The notes: a model not told the origin generated them from the letters alone. Shown: positions 16,156 to 24,514, numbered from the stretch's first letter. The stretch: 32,107 bases of DNA from an uncultured Dokdonia sp. (GCA_913060645.1 CAJXSW010000023.1:1-32107), one strand, 5' to 3'. A program made the numbers and translations.

Positions 16156-17474
16156 CGTGGTATGAGGTATAATATGGTACAGGCTGTGATGCCCCAGACG
16201 TTTGTCCAGAGTAACGCAGCATAAGATCCTGTTGTAAATTGTAATGATAGTGGTAAGGCATCAAAAACTAATATGAAGCCAAAAATGATACCAGTTACTA
16301 CACTCAAGTAATAGCTGATTTTTGGGGCTGGCTTTCGCCAAAATAAAAATACTGGTGTTAGTCCAATTACCATCGTTCCAGATATGGTCGTGGCGCTTAA
16401 AATCTCTGCATTAAGAAATACGGGAATAGTTCCCAATATGGCAATCACAGCCATAGATAATCTCCCAAACGAAAGATTTTTACCCAAATTTAAATCGACT
16501 GAAAGTAATTTTGAAAATGACGAGAATGTGCTGTCCAGCGTAGATGCCGCCGAGGTAATCATAATAAAGTTGATGACTAGTAATATGACTACGCCAAAAG
16601 CTTTACCCACTTCTACAGCGGCTTGACCTGCCATTCCTTGTGACTGGGCATACACACCTATTACACTAAATAAGATAATGCAAGCTGCTCCCAATACCGA
16701 GGCGATTAGAAAGCTACGTAGGGTAACCTTCGGCGAACTTAAAAAAGCTCTATCTGTTAATACAGGATCGTGAAAGGGATATGAGAATGACTGTAACAAG
16801 GCTGCAAATAGCAAATTAAGACCGAGATCAAAACTCCACGTTCCAGAGGTCGCAACCTCCTTCACACTAAAATCATCTACCGAAAATATGCTCCATAAAA
16901 TCACACATAGCAATATGGAGAATAGTCCCATCTGTATCACATCTGTAAATATAGAACTGCTCAATCCGCCCTTGAGCGCATAAGCCAGAGTGAGTATCGT
17001 AAAGACCAGAATCGCCCAATAATAAGGAGTGCTTCCCATTTCTCCAAAATAAGAACCTATCACCATAGTGTTACTCCACACCTCATTAAAAAGCCTAATG
17101 GCAATGAGCACAGAAAATAAGCGCATCGCTCCTTTTCCAAAGCGAGAAGTTAGAAACTGATGTATACTTGTAAACCCACCTTGCAAACGCATCTGGTAGA
17201 TAATCACACCAGCCACAGCAAAGGAGAGGTAGTAACCCGCATAAGCCACACCACCCACAATCCCAAAACTCAGACCTAAGTTGGCAGCATTTGTAATACT
17301 CTTTGCAAAAATCCACGATATAATGAGACTACCCGTAAGCATCCATACATTAGGAGACTTCTTACGATGCGTAGCCTTAAAAAACTCATCAGGACTTTTG
17401 GCAAGCGGAGACAGCACAAACATCAACACACTCGATGCTATAATTAATCCCCATTGCCAGATTTCTACATTCAT
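16140..17474 (-). CDS. Sodium:solute symporter family transporter (SSS/SLC5)
   Basis: A 444-residue polytopic membrane protein with about 12-13 hydrophobic helices. The family traits are the N-terminal block SPDEFFKATHRKKSPNVWML followed by a helix, FTSIHQFLTSRFG, ALKGGLSSSIFTDVIQMGLF (a core SSS signature), and TSAASTLDSTFSSFSKLL near the Na+ site. It should couple Na+ entry to uptake of a small solute. Start ATG 17472-17474 gives MNVEIWQWG. An in-frame ATG at 17504 lies in a hairpin region. The gene follows susD and overlaps the metallophosphoesterase gene. Substrate is unknown; uptake of whatever SusCD brings across the outer membrane is a reasonable inference. Confidence 0.87.
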   Translation of the reverse strand: MNVEIWQWGLIIASSVLMFVLSPLAKSPDEFFKATHRKKSPNVWMLTGSLIISWIFAKSITNAANLGLSFGIVGGVAYAGYYLSFAVAGVIIYQMRLQGGFTSIHQFLTSRFGKGAMRLFSVLIAIRLFNEVWSNTMVIGSYFGEMGSTPYYWAILVFTILTLAYALKGGLSSSIFTDVIQMGLFSILLCVILWSIFSVDDFSVKEVATSGTWSFDLGLNLLFAALLQSFSYPFHDPVLTDRAFLSSPKVTLRSFLIASVLGAACIILFSVIGVYAQSQGMAGQAAVEVGKAFGVVILLVINFIMITSAASTLDSTFSSFSKLLSVDLNLGKNLSFGRLSMAVIAILGTIPVFLNAEILSATTISGTMVIGLTPVFLFWRKPAPKISYYLSVVTGIIFGFILVFDALPLSLQFTTGSYAALLWTNVWGITACTILYLIPRWIKR

Positions 17475-17501
17475 ATATTGGTTTCTTATTCTAATCGTTA
17501 T

Positions 17502-17521
17502 CACTTTCCGTTAGGAAAGTG
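17502..17521. other. Hairpin in leader of symporter gene
   Basis: CACTTTCC (17502-17509) and GGAAAGTG (17514-17521) form a perfect 8-bp stem with a GTTA loop, 27 bases upstream of the symporter start. It has no T tract on the minus strand, so mRNA processing or an operator is more likely than termination. Confidence 0.5.
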
Positions 17522-17534
17522 TATTTCATAAAAG

Positions 17535-17567
17535 TTCCCCTCTTTGAAGAGGGGCTAGGGGAGATGT
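17535..17567. repeat. G/C-run hairpin element, probable dispersed Bacteroidetes repeat
   Basis: CCCCTCTTTGAAGAGGGG (17537-17554) is a perfect hairpin followed by CTAGGGGAG. This resembles short elements I recall as common in intergenic regions of Flavobacteriia. It lies between susD and the symporter gene. Only one copy is in the window. Confidence 0.45.
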
Positions 17568-17590
17568 CCGCAGTACCCTCCCACAATTCC

Positions 17591-19030
17591 TTAATCTACA
17601 TCCCACCACACGCGCACATTAAGACTATTGCCGTCTGTGGCATCAAATGCTGTCTGGTAATTATCTGCATTGAGCGCTTCTTCTTCAGATGGGTAAGGCA
17701 TACGTACGGGAATTAAACCGTCGTTGAGACTTGCTTGCACATCCATAAACGCAGGAAACCCGGTGCGTCTATATTCTATCCAACCTTCATAACCGTTTAT
17801 GATGTTTGCAATCCATTTTTGAGTAACAATTTGTTCTAGTGGCGAACTATCTGCGTTATTAAAAGCAGCATTTCCTGTTAGATAATCTACTGGTAATGGT
17901 GTTTGCCAGTATTCAAAAGCTAGGGTCACACCGTTTTCGTAAAGTGCCTGCGCATCTCCAGAGATGAGTCCGCGCTGGGCAGCTTCGGCTAGAGCTAGCG
18001 AAGTTTCCCAAGCGGTCATAAAGTTGGCATCTAGTACAGAGGTATCTTCTCTAAAGGCAGTGCCTGCAAGTGATAAATCTCCTAGCACGGCAGCCGTTGA
18101 GGTTGCATCTATACCATTTATAAGTCCGTTAAATTCGTCAGTATTTGATGCTGGTCTAAAAAACGTATTAAGTCTAGTGTCTTCAAGGTCTACAAGAATG
18201 GTTTCCATCGTTTCTGAGAGCACAAAATTGTTAAAGTCGCCCACACGCAACTGTGCAAGTCTAAAACTATTAGGCTCCGCATTGCTAAAGTTAAAAACAG
18301 CATTATCACTATTACTAGTTATAAAGTTATCCTCATTAACCAGCGCTTGTAAATCTGCACTTACATCTACACGATCTGAGATACGTAAAAGATGTTTGAT
18401 TTTAAGACTGTTTGCAAAGCGTACCCAAGCTTGTAAATCACCACCATAAAGAATATCTCCCTCTAGCGGGATCACATCTTCATAAGACTCAATAGCAGCA
18501 ATTCCCGCATCTAGATTTGCTAGAATACCATCTGCTCCAGTATATATAGCCTCCTGCGTATCATAAGCTGGTGTTACCGTTCCATCTATTCCATTAAATG
18601 CCTCTGAGTAAGGAACATCGCCAAAAAGATCTGTAAGTCCAGCCGCCATATAAGACTTGAGGATAAGAGCAGGACCTTCATACACAGCAAAGGTCACATT
18701 AGTTTGCGCCTGCTGTAAGATAATCTCATTGTCTCTTAAATTCGTATAAAAAATAGGCCAAGGATTTCCACCTAGCTGCGGTGATTTTAAGGCGTGACGA
18801 TCAAAAAGATTAAAGTCAAGAGCCGTTCTGTGCTGCGAGAGTAAATCTCCAGCCACAAAACCTTCATAACTCATTTGCTCTCCGTAGTCATAAATAACTT
18901 GTCGCAACAACAAGCTAGGTTGCACGCTTACGGGATCATTTGGGTTGGTGTTTATTTCTTCAAAATCTTCTGTGCAACTGCTCATTCCAAGTAAAAGCAG
19001 GAGCGAAGTGATGTATAAAAAATGTTTCAT
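17591..19030 (-). CDS. SusD/RagB-like surface lipoprotein (SusD-like_2 type)
   Basis: A 479-residue lipoprotein that partners the SusC-like receiver encoded immediately upstream (34-base gap). The signal peptide ends MSSC with C19 lipidated, followed by TEDFEEINTNPNDP. The acidic stretch after Cys fits a surface lipoprotein export signal, and EINTNPN is typical of the family. The middle has the TPR-like helices of SusD proteins (LADLFGDVPYSEAF, WVRFANSLKIKHLLRIS), and the C-terminal region includes IVTQKWIANIINGYEGWIEYRRTG-like text characteristic of SusD-like_2. The ligand cannot be read from sequence. Position inside the arsenosugar cluster suggests a nucleoside-, sugar- or arsenical-type ligand. 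Confidence 0.92.
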   Translation of the reverse strand: MKHFLYITSLLLLLGMSSCTEDFEEINTNPNDPVSVQPSLLLRQVIYDYGEQMSYEGFVAGDLLSQHRTALDFNLFDRHALKSPQLGGNPWPIFYTNLRDNEIILQQAQTNVTFAVYEGPALILKSYMAAGLTDLFGDVPYSEAFNGIDGTVTPAYDTQEAIYTGADGILANLDAGIAAIESYEDVIPLEGDILYGGDLQAWVRFANSLKIKHLLRISDRVDVSADLQALVNEDNFITSNSDNAVFNFSNAEPNSFRLAQLRVGDFNNFVLSETMETILVDLEDTRLNTFFRPASNTDEFNGLINGIDATSTAAVLGDLSLAGTAFREDTSVLDANFMTAWETSLALAEAAQRGLISGDAQALYENGVTLAFEYWQTPLPVDYLTGNAAFNNADSSPLEQIVTQKWIANIINGYEGWIEYRRTGFPAFMDVQASLNDGLIPVRMPYPSEEEALNADNYQTAFDATDGNSLNVRVWWDVD

Positions 19031-19047
19031 TTGTAATGTTTTATGTT

Positions 19048-19065
19048 ACGCTTTCGCGAAAGCGT
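19048..19065. repeat. Iterated palindrome copy 5
   Basis: ACGCTTTCGCGAAAGCGT is a perfect 18-bp palindrome directly abutting the susC stop codon (19065-19067) in the short susC-susD gap. Confidence 0.92.
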
Positions 19066-22000
19066 TAAAAGTTAAATCCTGCCTTAAATCCGAAGCTTCT
19101 TGTTGTAGCATAGCTCAAATCTTCTACACCGCTCACAAATCCTTGTCCTTGTACTGCAAGTTGTTCAGGGTCAAAATGTGGGTTTTCTGTGATGGCAAAA
19201 AGATTGCGCCCTATAAGTGAAAGGTTTACATCTACACCTTCTTTAAGACCGATAAATCCGTCTTTAAGCTTGAAAGAATATCCTATAGAAAACTGACGAA
19301 GTTTTAAGAACGAGGCGTCATAAATGTTGTTTTCTTCGTGGTTACGGTCATAAAACTGGCGGTAGTAACTCTCTGCCGAAACTGCTGTGGTGTTTGGAAC
19401 AAAATTTGGATTTGCCGCAGTACCTGTGTTTACAACTCCTTGTGCTATAATTCCCTCTTCTGGGCGGAAAGCAGTTTCTGCTAGTTGGCCTCCTACATTA
19501 CCTAGCGCTCGCGTTCTTGAGACAATATCTCCACCTTGACGCCAGTCAAATAAGAAAGAAGCACTCCACTGCTTGTAGCGGAAATCATTGTTCCACCCTA
19601 GATTAAAATCTGCTGTGTAGTTTCCTATTTTCTTGAGGTTGTTGTCTGCAATAAAGCGACCGTTATTATCAATGATAAAATCGCCATCGTCATTACGTAG
19701 GTAGCCTGTTCCATAAATATCGCCAACTTCCCCGCCCTCTTCTACTTGGAAAAATACGGTTTGGTTTGCGCTGTCATAAATACGGCTAAAGGCAAGCGTA
19801 AGACGACCATCAGATTGTGGTAAACTTTCAACTACGGACTTGTTGGTGCTGAAGTTAAAGGTTGTGTTCCATCTAAAGTTTTCATTTACGATAGGAGTGA
19901 TGCCTGCAATGACCTCGATACCCGAAGTGCGCACCTCACCACCATTTACCACCTGCTGATTAAAGCCTGAAGAAATAGCAATAGGCAAGGAGATAATCTG
20001 ATCTTTGGTAAGGGCGTTGTAGTACGTGAAGTCTACATTAAACCTGTCTTTAAAGAAGCGTATATCCGTACCTATCTCGTACGAGGTAGTTTGCTCTGGT
20101 TTTAGGTTTGCATTAGGGATAAAGTTTTGTGCGCTAAAAGTGGGCTGCCCTTCAAAAGGAGTCTGTGCGATAAATGCTCCAGAAGTTTGGAAAGGATTGG
20201 TGTCATTACCCACCTGAGCAACACTTGCTCTTAATTGCAAGTAGCTTATTGCCTCTGGAAGTTCCCAAACGTTAGATCCTATAAAACTCAAACTAGCCGA
20301 AGGATAGAAAAACGAAGTGTTATCTGCACTAAATGGCGTTGCCAGCGCACTTGACCAGTCATTACGTCCTGTAACATCTAGGTATAAGAAATTCTTGTAA
20401 CCCAGTTTTGCCACTCCGTAAAATGAGTTGATACGCTTTTCAGATTCAAATTGGAATGCTTCTATAGGTGATGCGGCATTATTAAGGTTAAAAATACCTG
20501 GTTGTGCAAGGTTTGTAGCTTGCACCTGTTTTGTAGAAGCTACTTGTGATAAGCGGTTACCTCCAAGACTTACATCTAGCGAGAAATCGCCAAACTTGTT
20601 ATCATAGTTAAGTAAGAAGTCTGTATTGATCTCACGATAAAAAACATCGTGCTCTGCATAGCCACCATTTTGAAAACGATTGGAACTAAAGTTCCTTAAA
20701 AACTGTCGTTTCTCACTACTGTAGTCCATCCCTGTGCGTATGGTAAGGTCAAGATTTTTGGCGAGTGTCTGTGTAAGGGCAATGTTTCCAAAAACGCGAT
20801 CACGGTTAAAAGAGTTTCTGTTTTCTTGTAAAATAAAAAACGGATTATCAAAGAAGGTGTAGTTAAAAGAGTACTGCTGCACGCCTTCTAGACCTGGCTG
20901 CCAGTAATCACGTAGGCTGTCTATATTAAGAGAGCGAGGCCCCCAGGCTACGAGTGAGTAATTTACATTCTCACTTCCGTATCCGTTTGATGGGCGGTTA
21001 TCACTACCAGAATTTACATAACTAATGCTCGCCTTAATTTTAGTTTTGTCTGTTGGCTTAAAGTTGAGTTTTGTTGCGATAGTCTGTCTATCTAAGTTTA
21101 CACCAGGGATGATAGACTCACTACGTAGATCTGTAAACGATATACGGAAATCACCTTTGTCAAATCCGCTAGAGACAGATACGTTATTTATGGTGGTTAC
21201 ACCAGTTTCATAAAAGTCTTTTAGGTTATCTGGGTTCGACCTAAATTCAGTAGGAGTGATGGCAAGTCCATTGTATAAAGCTGTATCTCCACCACGTACA
21301 ATCGTTCCATCTGCAAGTGTCACCGGACTATCAAACTGCGGAATTAAATTTCCAGCATCTAGTCTCGGTCCCCAAGAATAGGTGATGTTATCTGAGATTC
21401 CTGCTCCGAGGCCATCTACATATTCAAAAACACCGCCTTGTCCTTGTCCGTACTCGTTTTGAAAATCTGGAAGTTGGAAAGCACTGTCAAAAAAGATAGA
21501 AGAGTTAATGCTTATACCCAATCCTTTTTTCTTGCTACCATCTTTTGTTTCAATAACAATTACTCCATTTGATGCACGTGTACCGTATAGTGCGGCAGCA
21601 CTTGGACCTTTAAGTACAGAAACAGAAGCAATGTCATCTGGATTTACTTCCATCGCGCCGTTTCCAAAATCTACTTCTTGAAAACCTGCGGCTGCCTCAT
21701 TTGTAAAGTTGAAAACGGTGTTGTTATTTATAGGTACTCCATCTACCACAAACAGCGGATTGTTATTAGAAAACGAAGCTTCTCCACGTATGCTTATGCG
21801 CGATGAAGATCCTACTCCTGTTGCGCCTTGCGTGACGGTGACACCAGCAAGCTTACCAGAAAGGTTATCCAGAAAGTTTACAGACTTTACCTCGTCTATA
21901 TCTTTTGCATTAATTGTTTGTACTGTATATCCTAGTTCTCTTGTGTTGCGTTTTACGCCCAGCGCAGTAACTACAATCTCATTTAATCCCTCAAAGGAAT

Positions 22001-22280
22001 TTTCTAGAGCGATATTGATTTTCGTTTGCGAAGAAACTACAACTGACTGTGTAGTAAATCCTAAAGCAGAAAACTTCAGTCTGTCGTTTGGTGATGTTGT
22101 AGTGATGGTGTAAAAACCATTTTCGTCTGTAATAGTTCCTTGGGTTGTGCCATCTAAAATGACATTTACAAATGGTATTGTGGTGTTATCTTCTGCGCTT
22201 GTAACGGTTCCGGTAACGGTAGTTTGAGCATACAAACTTGCTGTAAAAAGCAAGAGCATACTAAGATAAAATGATTTCAT
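19065..22280 (-). CDS. SusC/RagA family TonB-linked outer membrane transporter
   Basis: A 1071-residue TonB-dependent transporter. After signal peptide MKSFYLSMLLLFTASLYAQ comes a carboxypeptidase-D-like regulatory domain (about 21-95, VTGTVTSAEDNTTIPFVNV). The SusC hallmark NEIVVTALGVKRNTRELGY, the plug domain (about 115-250, with FVVDGVPINNN and LKGPSAAALYGTRASNGVI) and a 22-strand barrel ending in FKAGFNF follow. It imports substrates captured by the SusD-like partner encoded next. The gap to the upstream DUF2064 gene is about 66 bases and contains a weak hairpin. No glycoside hydrolases are nearby, so this is not a classic polysaccharide utilisation locus. The arsenosugar context points to another ligand. 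Confidence 0.95.
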   Translation of the reverse strand: MKSFYLSMLLLFTASLYAQTTVTGTVTSAEDNTTIPFVNVILDGTTQGTITDENGFYTITTTSPNDRLKFSALGFTTQSVVVSSQTKINIALENSFEGLNEIVVTALGVKRNTRELGYTVQTINAKDIDEVKSVNFLDNLSGKLAGVTVTQGATGVGSSSRISIRGEASFSNNNPLFVVDGVPINNNTVFNFTNEAAAGFQEVDFGNGAMEVNPDDIASVSVLKGPSAAALYGTRASNGVIVIETKDGSKKKGLGISINSSIFFDSAFQLPDFQNEYGQGQGGVFEYVDGLGAGISDNITYSWGPRLDAGNLIPQFDSPVTLADGTIVRGGDTALYNGLAITPTEFRSNPDNLKDFYETGVTTINNVSVSSGFDKGDFRISFTDLRSESIIPGVNLDRQTIATKLNFKPTDKTKIKASISYVNSGSDNRPSNGYGSENVNYSLVAWGPRSLNIDSLRDYWQPGLEGVQQYSFNYTFFDNPFFILQENRNSFNRDRVFGNIALTQTLAKNLDLTIRTGMDYSSEKRQFLRNFSSNRFQNGGYAEHDVFYREINTDFLLNYDNKFGDFSLDVSLGGNRLSQVASTKQVQATNLAQPGIFNLNNAASPIEAFQFESEKRINSFYGVAKLGYKNFLYLDVTGRNDWSSALATPFSADNTSFFYPSASLSFIGSNVWELPEAISYLQLRASVAQVGNDTNPFQTSGAFIAQTPFEGQPTFSAQNFIPNANLKPEQTTSYEIGTDIRFFKDRFNVDFTYYNALTKDQIISLPIAISSGFNQQVVNGGEVRTSGIEVIAGITPIVNENFRWNTTFNFSTNKSVVESLPQSDGRLTLAFSRIYDSANQTVFFQVEEGGEVGDIYGTGYLRNDDGDFIIDNNGRFIADNNLKKIGNYTADFNLGWNNDFRYKQWSASFLFDWRQGGDIVSRTRALGNVGGQLAETAFRPEEGIIAQGVVNTGTAANPNFVPNTTAVSAESYYRQFYDRNHEENNIYDASFLKLRQFSIGYSFKLKDGFIGLKEGVDVNLSLIGRNLFAITENPHFDPEQLAVQGQGFVSGVEDLSYATTRSFGFKAGFNF

Positions 22281-22321
22281 CTGAGTGTATTAGTTGGTAA
22301 TTAAGAAAATCTAAGAATAAC

Positions 22322-22342
22322 TGTAAGCTGTTTTGGCTTACA
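22322..22342. other. Weak hairpin between susC and the DUF2064 gene
   Basis: TGTAAGC (22322-22328) and GCTTACA (22336-22342) form a 7-bp stem with a 7-base loop, just after the DUF2064 stop on the minus strand. It could attenuate or be a processing site. Confidence 0.35.
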
Positions 22343-22346
22343 AGAT

Positions 22347-22952
22347 TTAAATACTAACTAATGATGGTGATCCTTTATTAAAGTGGCTTTTAGTGAGCGA
22401 CTCAAAGAATCGGTTTGTATTGTGATAACTAAGAGAAAGACCTTGATTGACTATGTTTTGTATAAGTTGTAATAGTCTTTTTGATAATGTGGTAGTCTCT
22501 TTGAGCATCTGCTGTAAATCTGCAAATGTGTCAAGATCTGAGAGCGTCTCAAGTAGGTAAAGGTTTGGACGCTTTCGCGAAAGCGTATCAGAAATAATAG
22601 CACCCAGTTTACTAGATTGCCACGGTAGGTTTTTAAATTGCTCAGGCTTAAAATGTTTCTTTTTAATCCCCATTAAATAGCAACCGCCATCAGTACTTGG
22701 GCCAATAACAAGCGCAGACTGTTTGAGCTTTTCTTGTGCTAAAAGTATATGCCCCGCCGAAAGGTGCGGAGTGTCATTACCTATGGTTATAACTTGGTCA
22801 TAACCACTGTCAAAAACTGCTGTCAGCGCATTTGTAAAACGCTCGCCAAAGGTGTTTCCTACCTGCTCATTTTCAGAAAAAATAACATAGGGGATTCCTG
22901 TCTTGCGTGCCGTAGTAATAGTTTGCCTATTGAGCTCTTTAAATAAAGCCAT
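22347..22952 (-). CDS. DUF2064/TIGR04282-like protein, start codon unclear
   Basis: A paralogue of the 13857-14459 gene with the same core: QVITIGNDTPHLSAGHI (equivalent to GSDxPxL) and GPSTDGGCYLMGI. The only ATG (22950-22952) would remove the first beta-strand. The frame stays open upstream to a TAG at 23037-23039 and there encodes KTAILIFAQTATTEASCKKL, which looks like the expected family N-terminus. No ATG, GTG or TTG exists in that stretch. A non-standard start such as ATC at 23031-23033, or a base error, is likely, so the real gene probably reaches about 23033. About 50 extra residues extend past the fold at the C-terminus. It follows arsS almost without a gap and carries a palindrome copy encoding TLSRKR. 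Confidence 0.72.
   Translation of the reverse strand: MALFKELNRQTITTARKTGIPYVIFSENEQVGNTFGERFTNALTAVFDSGYDQVITIGNDTPHLSAGHILLAQEKLKQSALVIGPSTDGGCYLMGIKKKHFKPEQFKNLPWQSSKLGAIISDTLSRKRPNLYLLETLSDLDTFADLQQMLKETTTLSKRLLQLIQNIVNQGLSLSYHNTNRFFESLTKSHFNKGSPSLVSI
22570..22585. repeat. Iterated palindrome copy 6 (inside DUF2064 gene)
   Basis: CGCTTTCGCGAAAGCG, within an 18-bp perfect form (22569-22586), is read on the minus strand as Thr-Leu-Ser-Arg-Lys-Arg. Confidence 0.92.
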
Positions 22953-23043
22953 AGACTGCCCGAGCTTCTTGCAAGAAGCTTCGGTAGTTGCTGTTTGAGC
23001 AAATATGAGTATGGCGGTTTTTTGTGTCGTGATTTTCTACGTA

Positions 23044-24099
23044 TTAAGCAACGGTTCCTTGACAACTACTTCCTGCGCCTGCAGTACAACCATAACAGTG
23101 CTGAGAGATCATAATGTTACGATCATTAAGTAAATCTTCATTATAATCTTTAATGTGTTTTACACTACTCGCCACTGGCAATTCTAGCATTTGATTAAAA
23201 TCACAATCAAATAAATAACCATCCCAACTTATTGAAATTGTGTTTTTACACATCACATTCTCTACTGCGGCAGGGTTATATGCCTCTACGAGTTGATACA
23301 TATAATCCTCATAGTTTTCTGATGCGATGAGGTAATCTAAAAATCGTGCTATGGGTAAGTTTGTGATTGCAAAAAGGTTGTGAAATTGGATATTAAAATC
23401 TTCCATCAATCCTTTTTTAAAGTCTTTCTCCATGCTTGCTTGGTCTCCCGGTAAGAAAGCTCCAGATGGATTGTAAACTAGGTCAAGTCTTAAGTCACTG
23501 CCTGGCATACCATACCCGCGCTCATTAAGTTCTTGAAGTGCCTTTATAGATTTATCAAAAACACCATCACCACGTTGTTTGTCTGTCTTTCCGCGAGTCC
23601 AGTGGGGCATAGATGAGATGACGTGTACGTTGTGTTTTTTAAAGAAATCTGGAAGATCGTAATACTTTTTATTTGCACGTATAATGGTGAGGTTAGAACG
23701 CACAATAAAGTCTTTAATCCCAGCCTTACTTGCCTCTTCTACAAAACGTCTAAAATGCGGATTCATCTCTGGTGCACCACCAGTAAGATCTAGCGTGTGA
23801 GCTCCTGTGTTGCGTATCACTTCTAGACATTGCTCCATAGTCTCCCAAGTCATAATCTCCTTGCGATCTGGACCAGCATCTACGTGACAGTGATCACACA
23901 CTTGGTTGCACATGTACCCCACGTTAATTTGGAGTATTTCTAGCTTATTAGGGCGTAACGGTAGCTGATTAGTCTCCTTTATTTTCTTAGCAAACGTAGG
24001 TAGTTCATCTTTGAAAATACCATTAGATAAAATTTCTATCTGCTTATTTGCTTGTGCGAGTTCGCTACCTTCTTTCTTCAGTGATTTTGTTGCTGACAT
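23044..24099 (-). CDS. arsS: Arsenosugar biosynthesis radical SAM enzyme ArsS
   Basis: A 351-residue radical SAM enzyme. The 4Fe-4S motif is C64-x3-C68-x2-C71 (CNQVCDHCHVDAG), the SAM-contact motif LTGGAPEMNP is at about 105-114, and the Cys-rich C-terminal domain carries C284, C299, C335, C338 and C346 (HCYGCTAGAGSSC). This architecture is that of ArsS, which transfers a 5'-deoxyadenosyl radical to dimethylarsenite to form the C-As bond of 5'-deoxy-5'-dimethylarsinoyl-adenosine, the arsenosugar precursor. The pairing of ArsM with ArsS in one locus is the strongest evidence for the pathway. It is preceded by the AhpD-like gene, with 79 bases and one palindrome between, and followed closely by a DUF2064 gene. 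Confidence 0.95.
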   Translation of the reverse strand: MSATKSLKKEGSELAQANKQIEILSNGIFKDELPTFAKKIKETNQLPLRPNKLEILQINVGYMCNQVCDHCHVDAGPDRKEIMTWETMEQCLEVIRNTGAHTLDLTGGAPEMNPHFRRFVEEASKAGIKDFIVRSNLTIIRANKKYYDLPDFFKKHNVHVISSMPHWTRGKTDKQRGDGVFDKSIKALQELNERGYGMPGSDLRLDLVYNPSGAFLPGDQASMEKDFKKGLMEDFNIQFHNLFAITNLPIARFLDYLIASENYEDYMYQLVEAYNPAAVENVMCKNTISISWDGYLFDCDFNQMLELPVASSVKHIKDYNEDLLNDRNIMISQHCYGCTAGAGSSCQGTVA

Positions 24100-24155
24100 T
24101 TAAAAATATTTGTCGTTTGTAGTGTTGATTTCTTTTGGTTGGAAATCTGTATGAG

Positions 24156-24175
24156 TACGCTTTCGCGAAAGCGTA
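24156..24175. repeat. Iterated palindrome copy 7 (20-bp perfect form)
   Basis: TACGCTTTCGCGAAAGCGTA lies a few bases downstream of the AhpD-like gene's stop codon (24179-24181, minus strand) and upstream of arsS. Confidence 0.92.
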
Positions 24176-24178
24176 AAA

Positions 24179-24514
24179 CTACCCGTCTAGTTTATTTACT
24201 TTATTCATCATCATTACGCCGTGTACCAGCGTCGCACCACTTTTTATAGCGGCACCTACGTGCACAGCCTCCATCATCTCTTCCTTAGTGATTCCTTTCT
24301 GTAGGCCGTCTTTAGTATATGCATCTATACAATATGGGCACTGCTCTGTGTGGGCAACGGCAAGTGCGATGAGCGATTTCTCACGCGCAGTGAGTGCTCC
24401 CTCTTCAAAAACTTTACCGTAATAGTCAAAAAACTTAGTTCCTAACTCTTCACTCCACTCCGTGATTTTTCCGAATTTTCTTAAATCTTTTGGGTCGTAA
24501 TATTGATCTGCCAT
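24179..24514 (-). CDS. Arsenosugar-associated AhpD/carboxymuconolactone decarboxylase-like protein
   Basis: A 111-residue alpha-helical protein of the AhpD-like/CMD fold. The CxxC pair is C59 and C62 in HTEQCPYCIDAYTKDG. The residue three after the second Cys is Tyr66, where AhpD has a catalytic His. The segments LTAREKSLIALAVAH and EEMMEAVHVGAAIKSGATLVH match the small CMD-type subfamily found beside arsS. A thiol redox or peroxidase-like role protecting or reducing pathway intermediates is the usual suggestion and is not proven. Start ATG 24512-24514 (MADQYYDPKDL) fits family length. An in-frame ATG at 24568 would add 18 unlikely residues and run through the promoter. It is the first gene of the minus-strand locus. 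Confidence 0.88.
   Translation of the reverse strand: MADQYYDPKDLRKFGKITEWSEELGTKFFDYYGKVFEEGALTAREKSLIALAVAHTEQCPYCIDAYTKDGLQKGITKEEMMEAVHVGAAIKSGATLVHGVMMMNKVNKLDG

Noticed and set aside
16333-16345. GGCTTTCGCC in the symporter gene, resembling half the palindrome
   Set aside because: The second half does not match and it reads as ordinary coding sequence.
8335-24514. Polysaccharide utilisation locus
   Set aside because: Despite SusC/SusD there are no glycoside hydrolases, lyases or sulfatases. The enzymes are those of arsenosugar synthesis.
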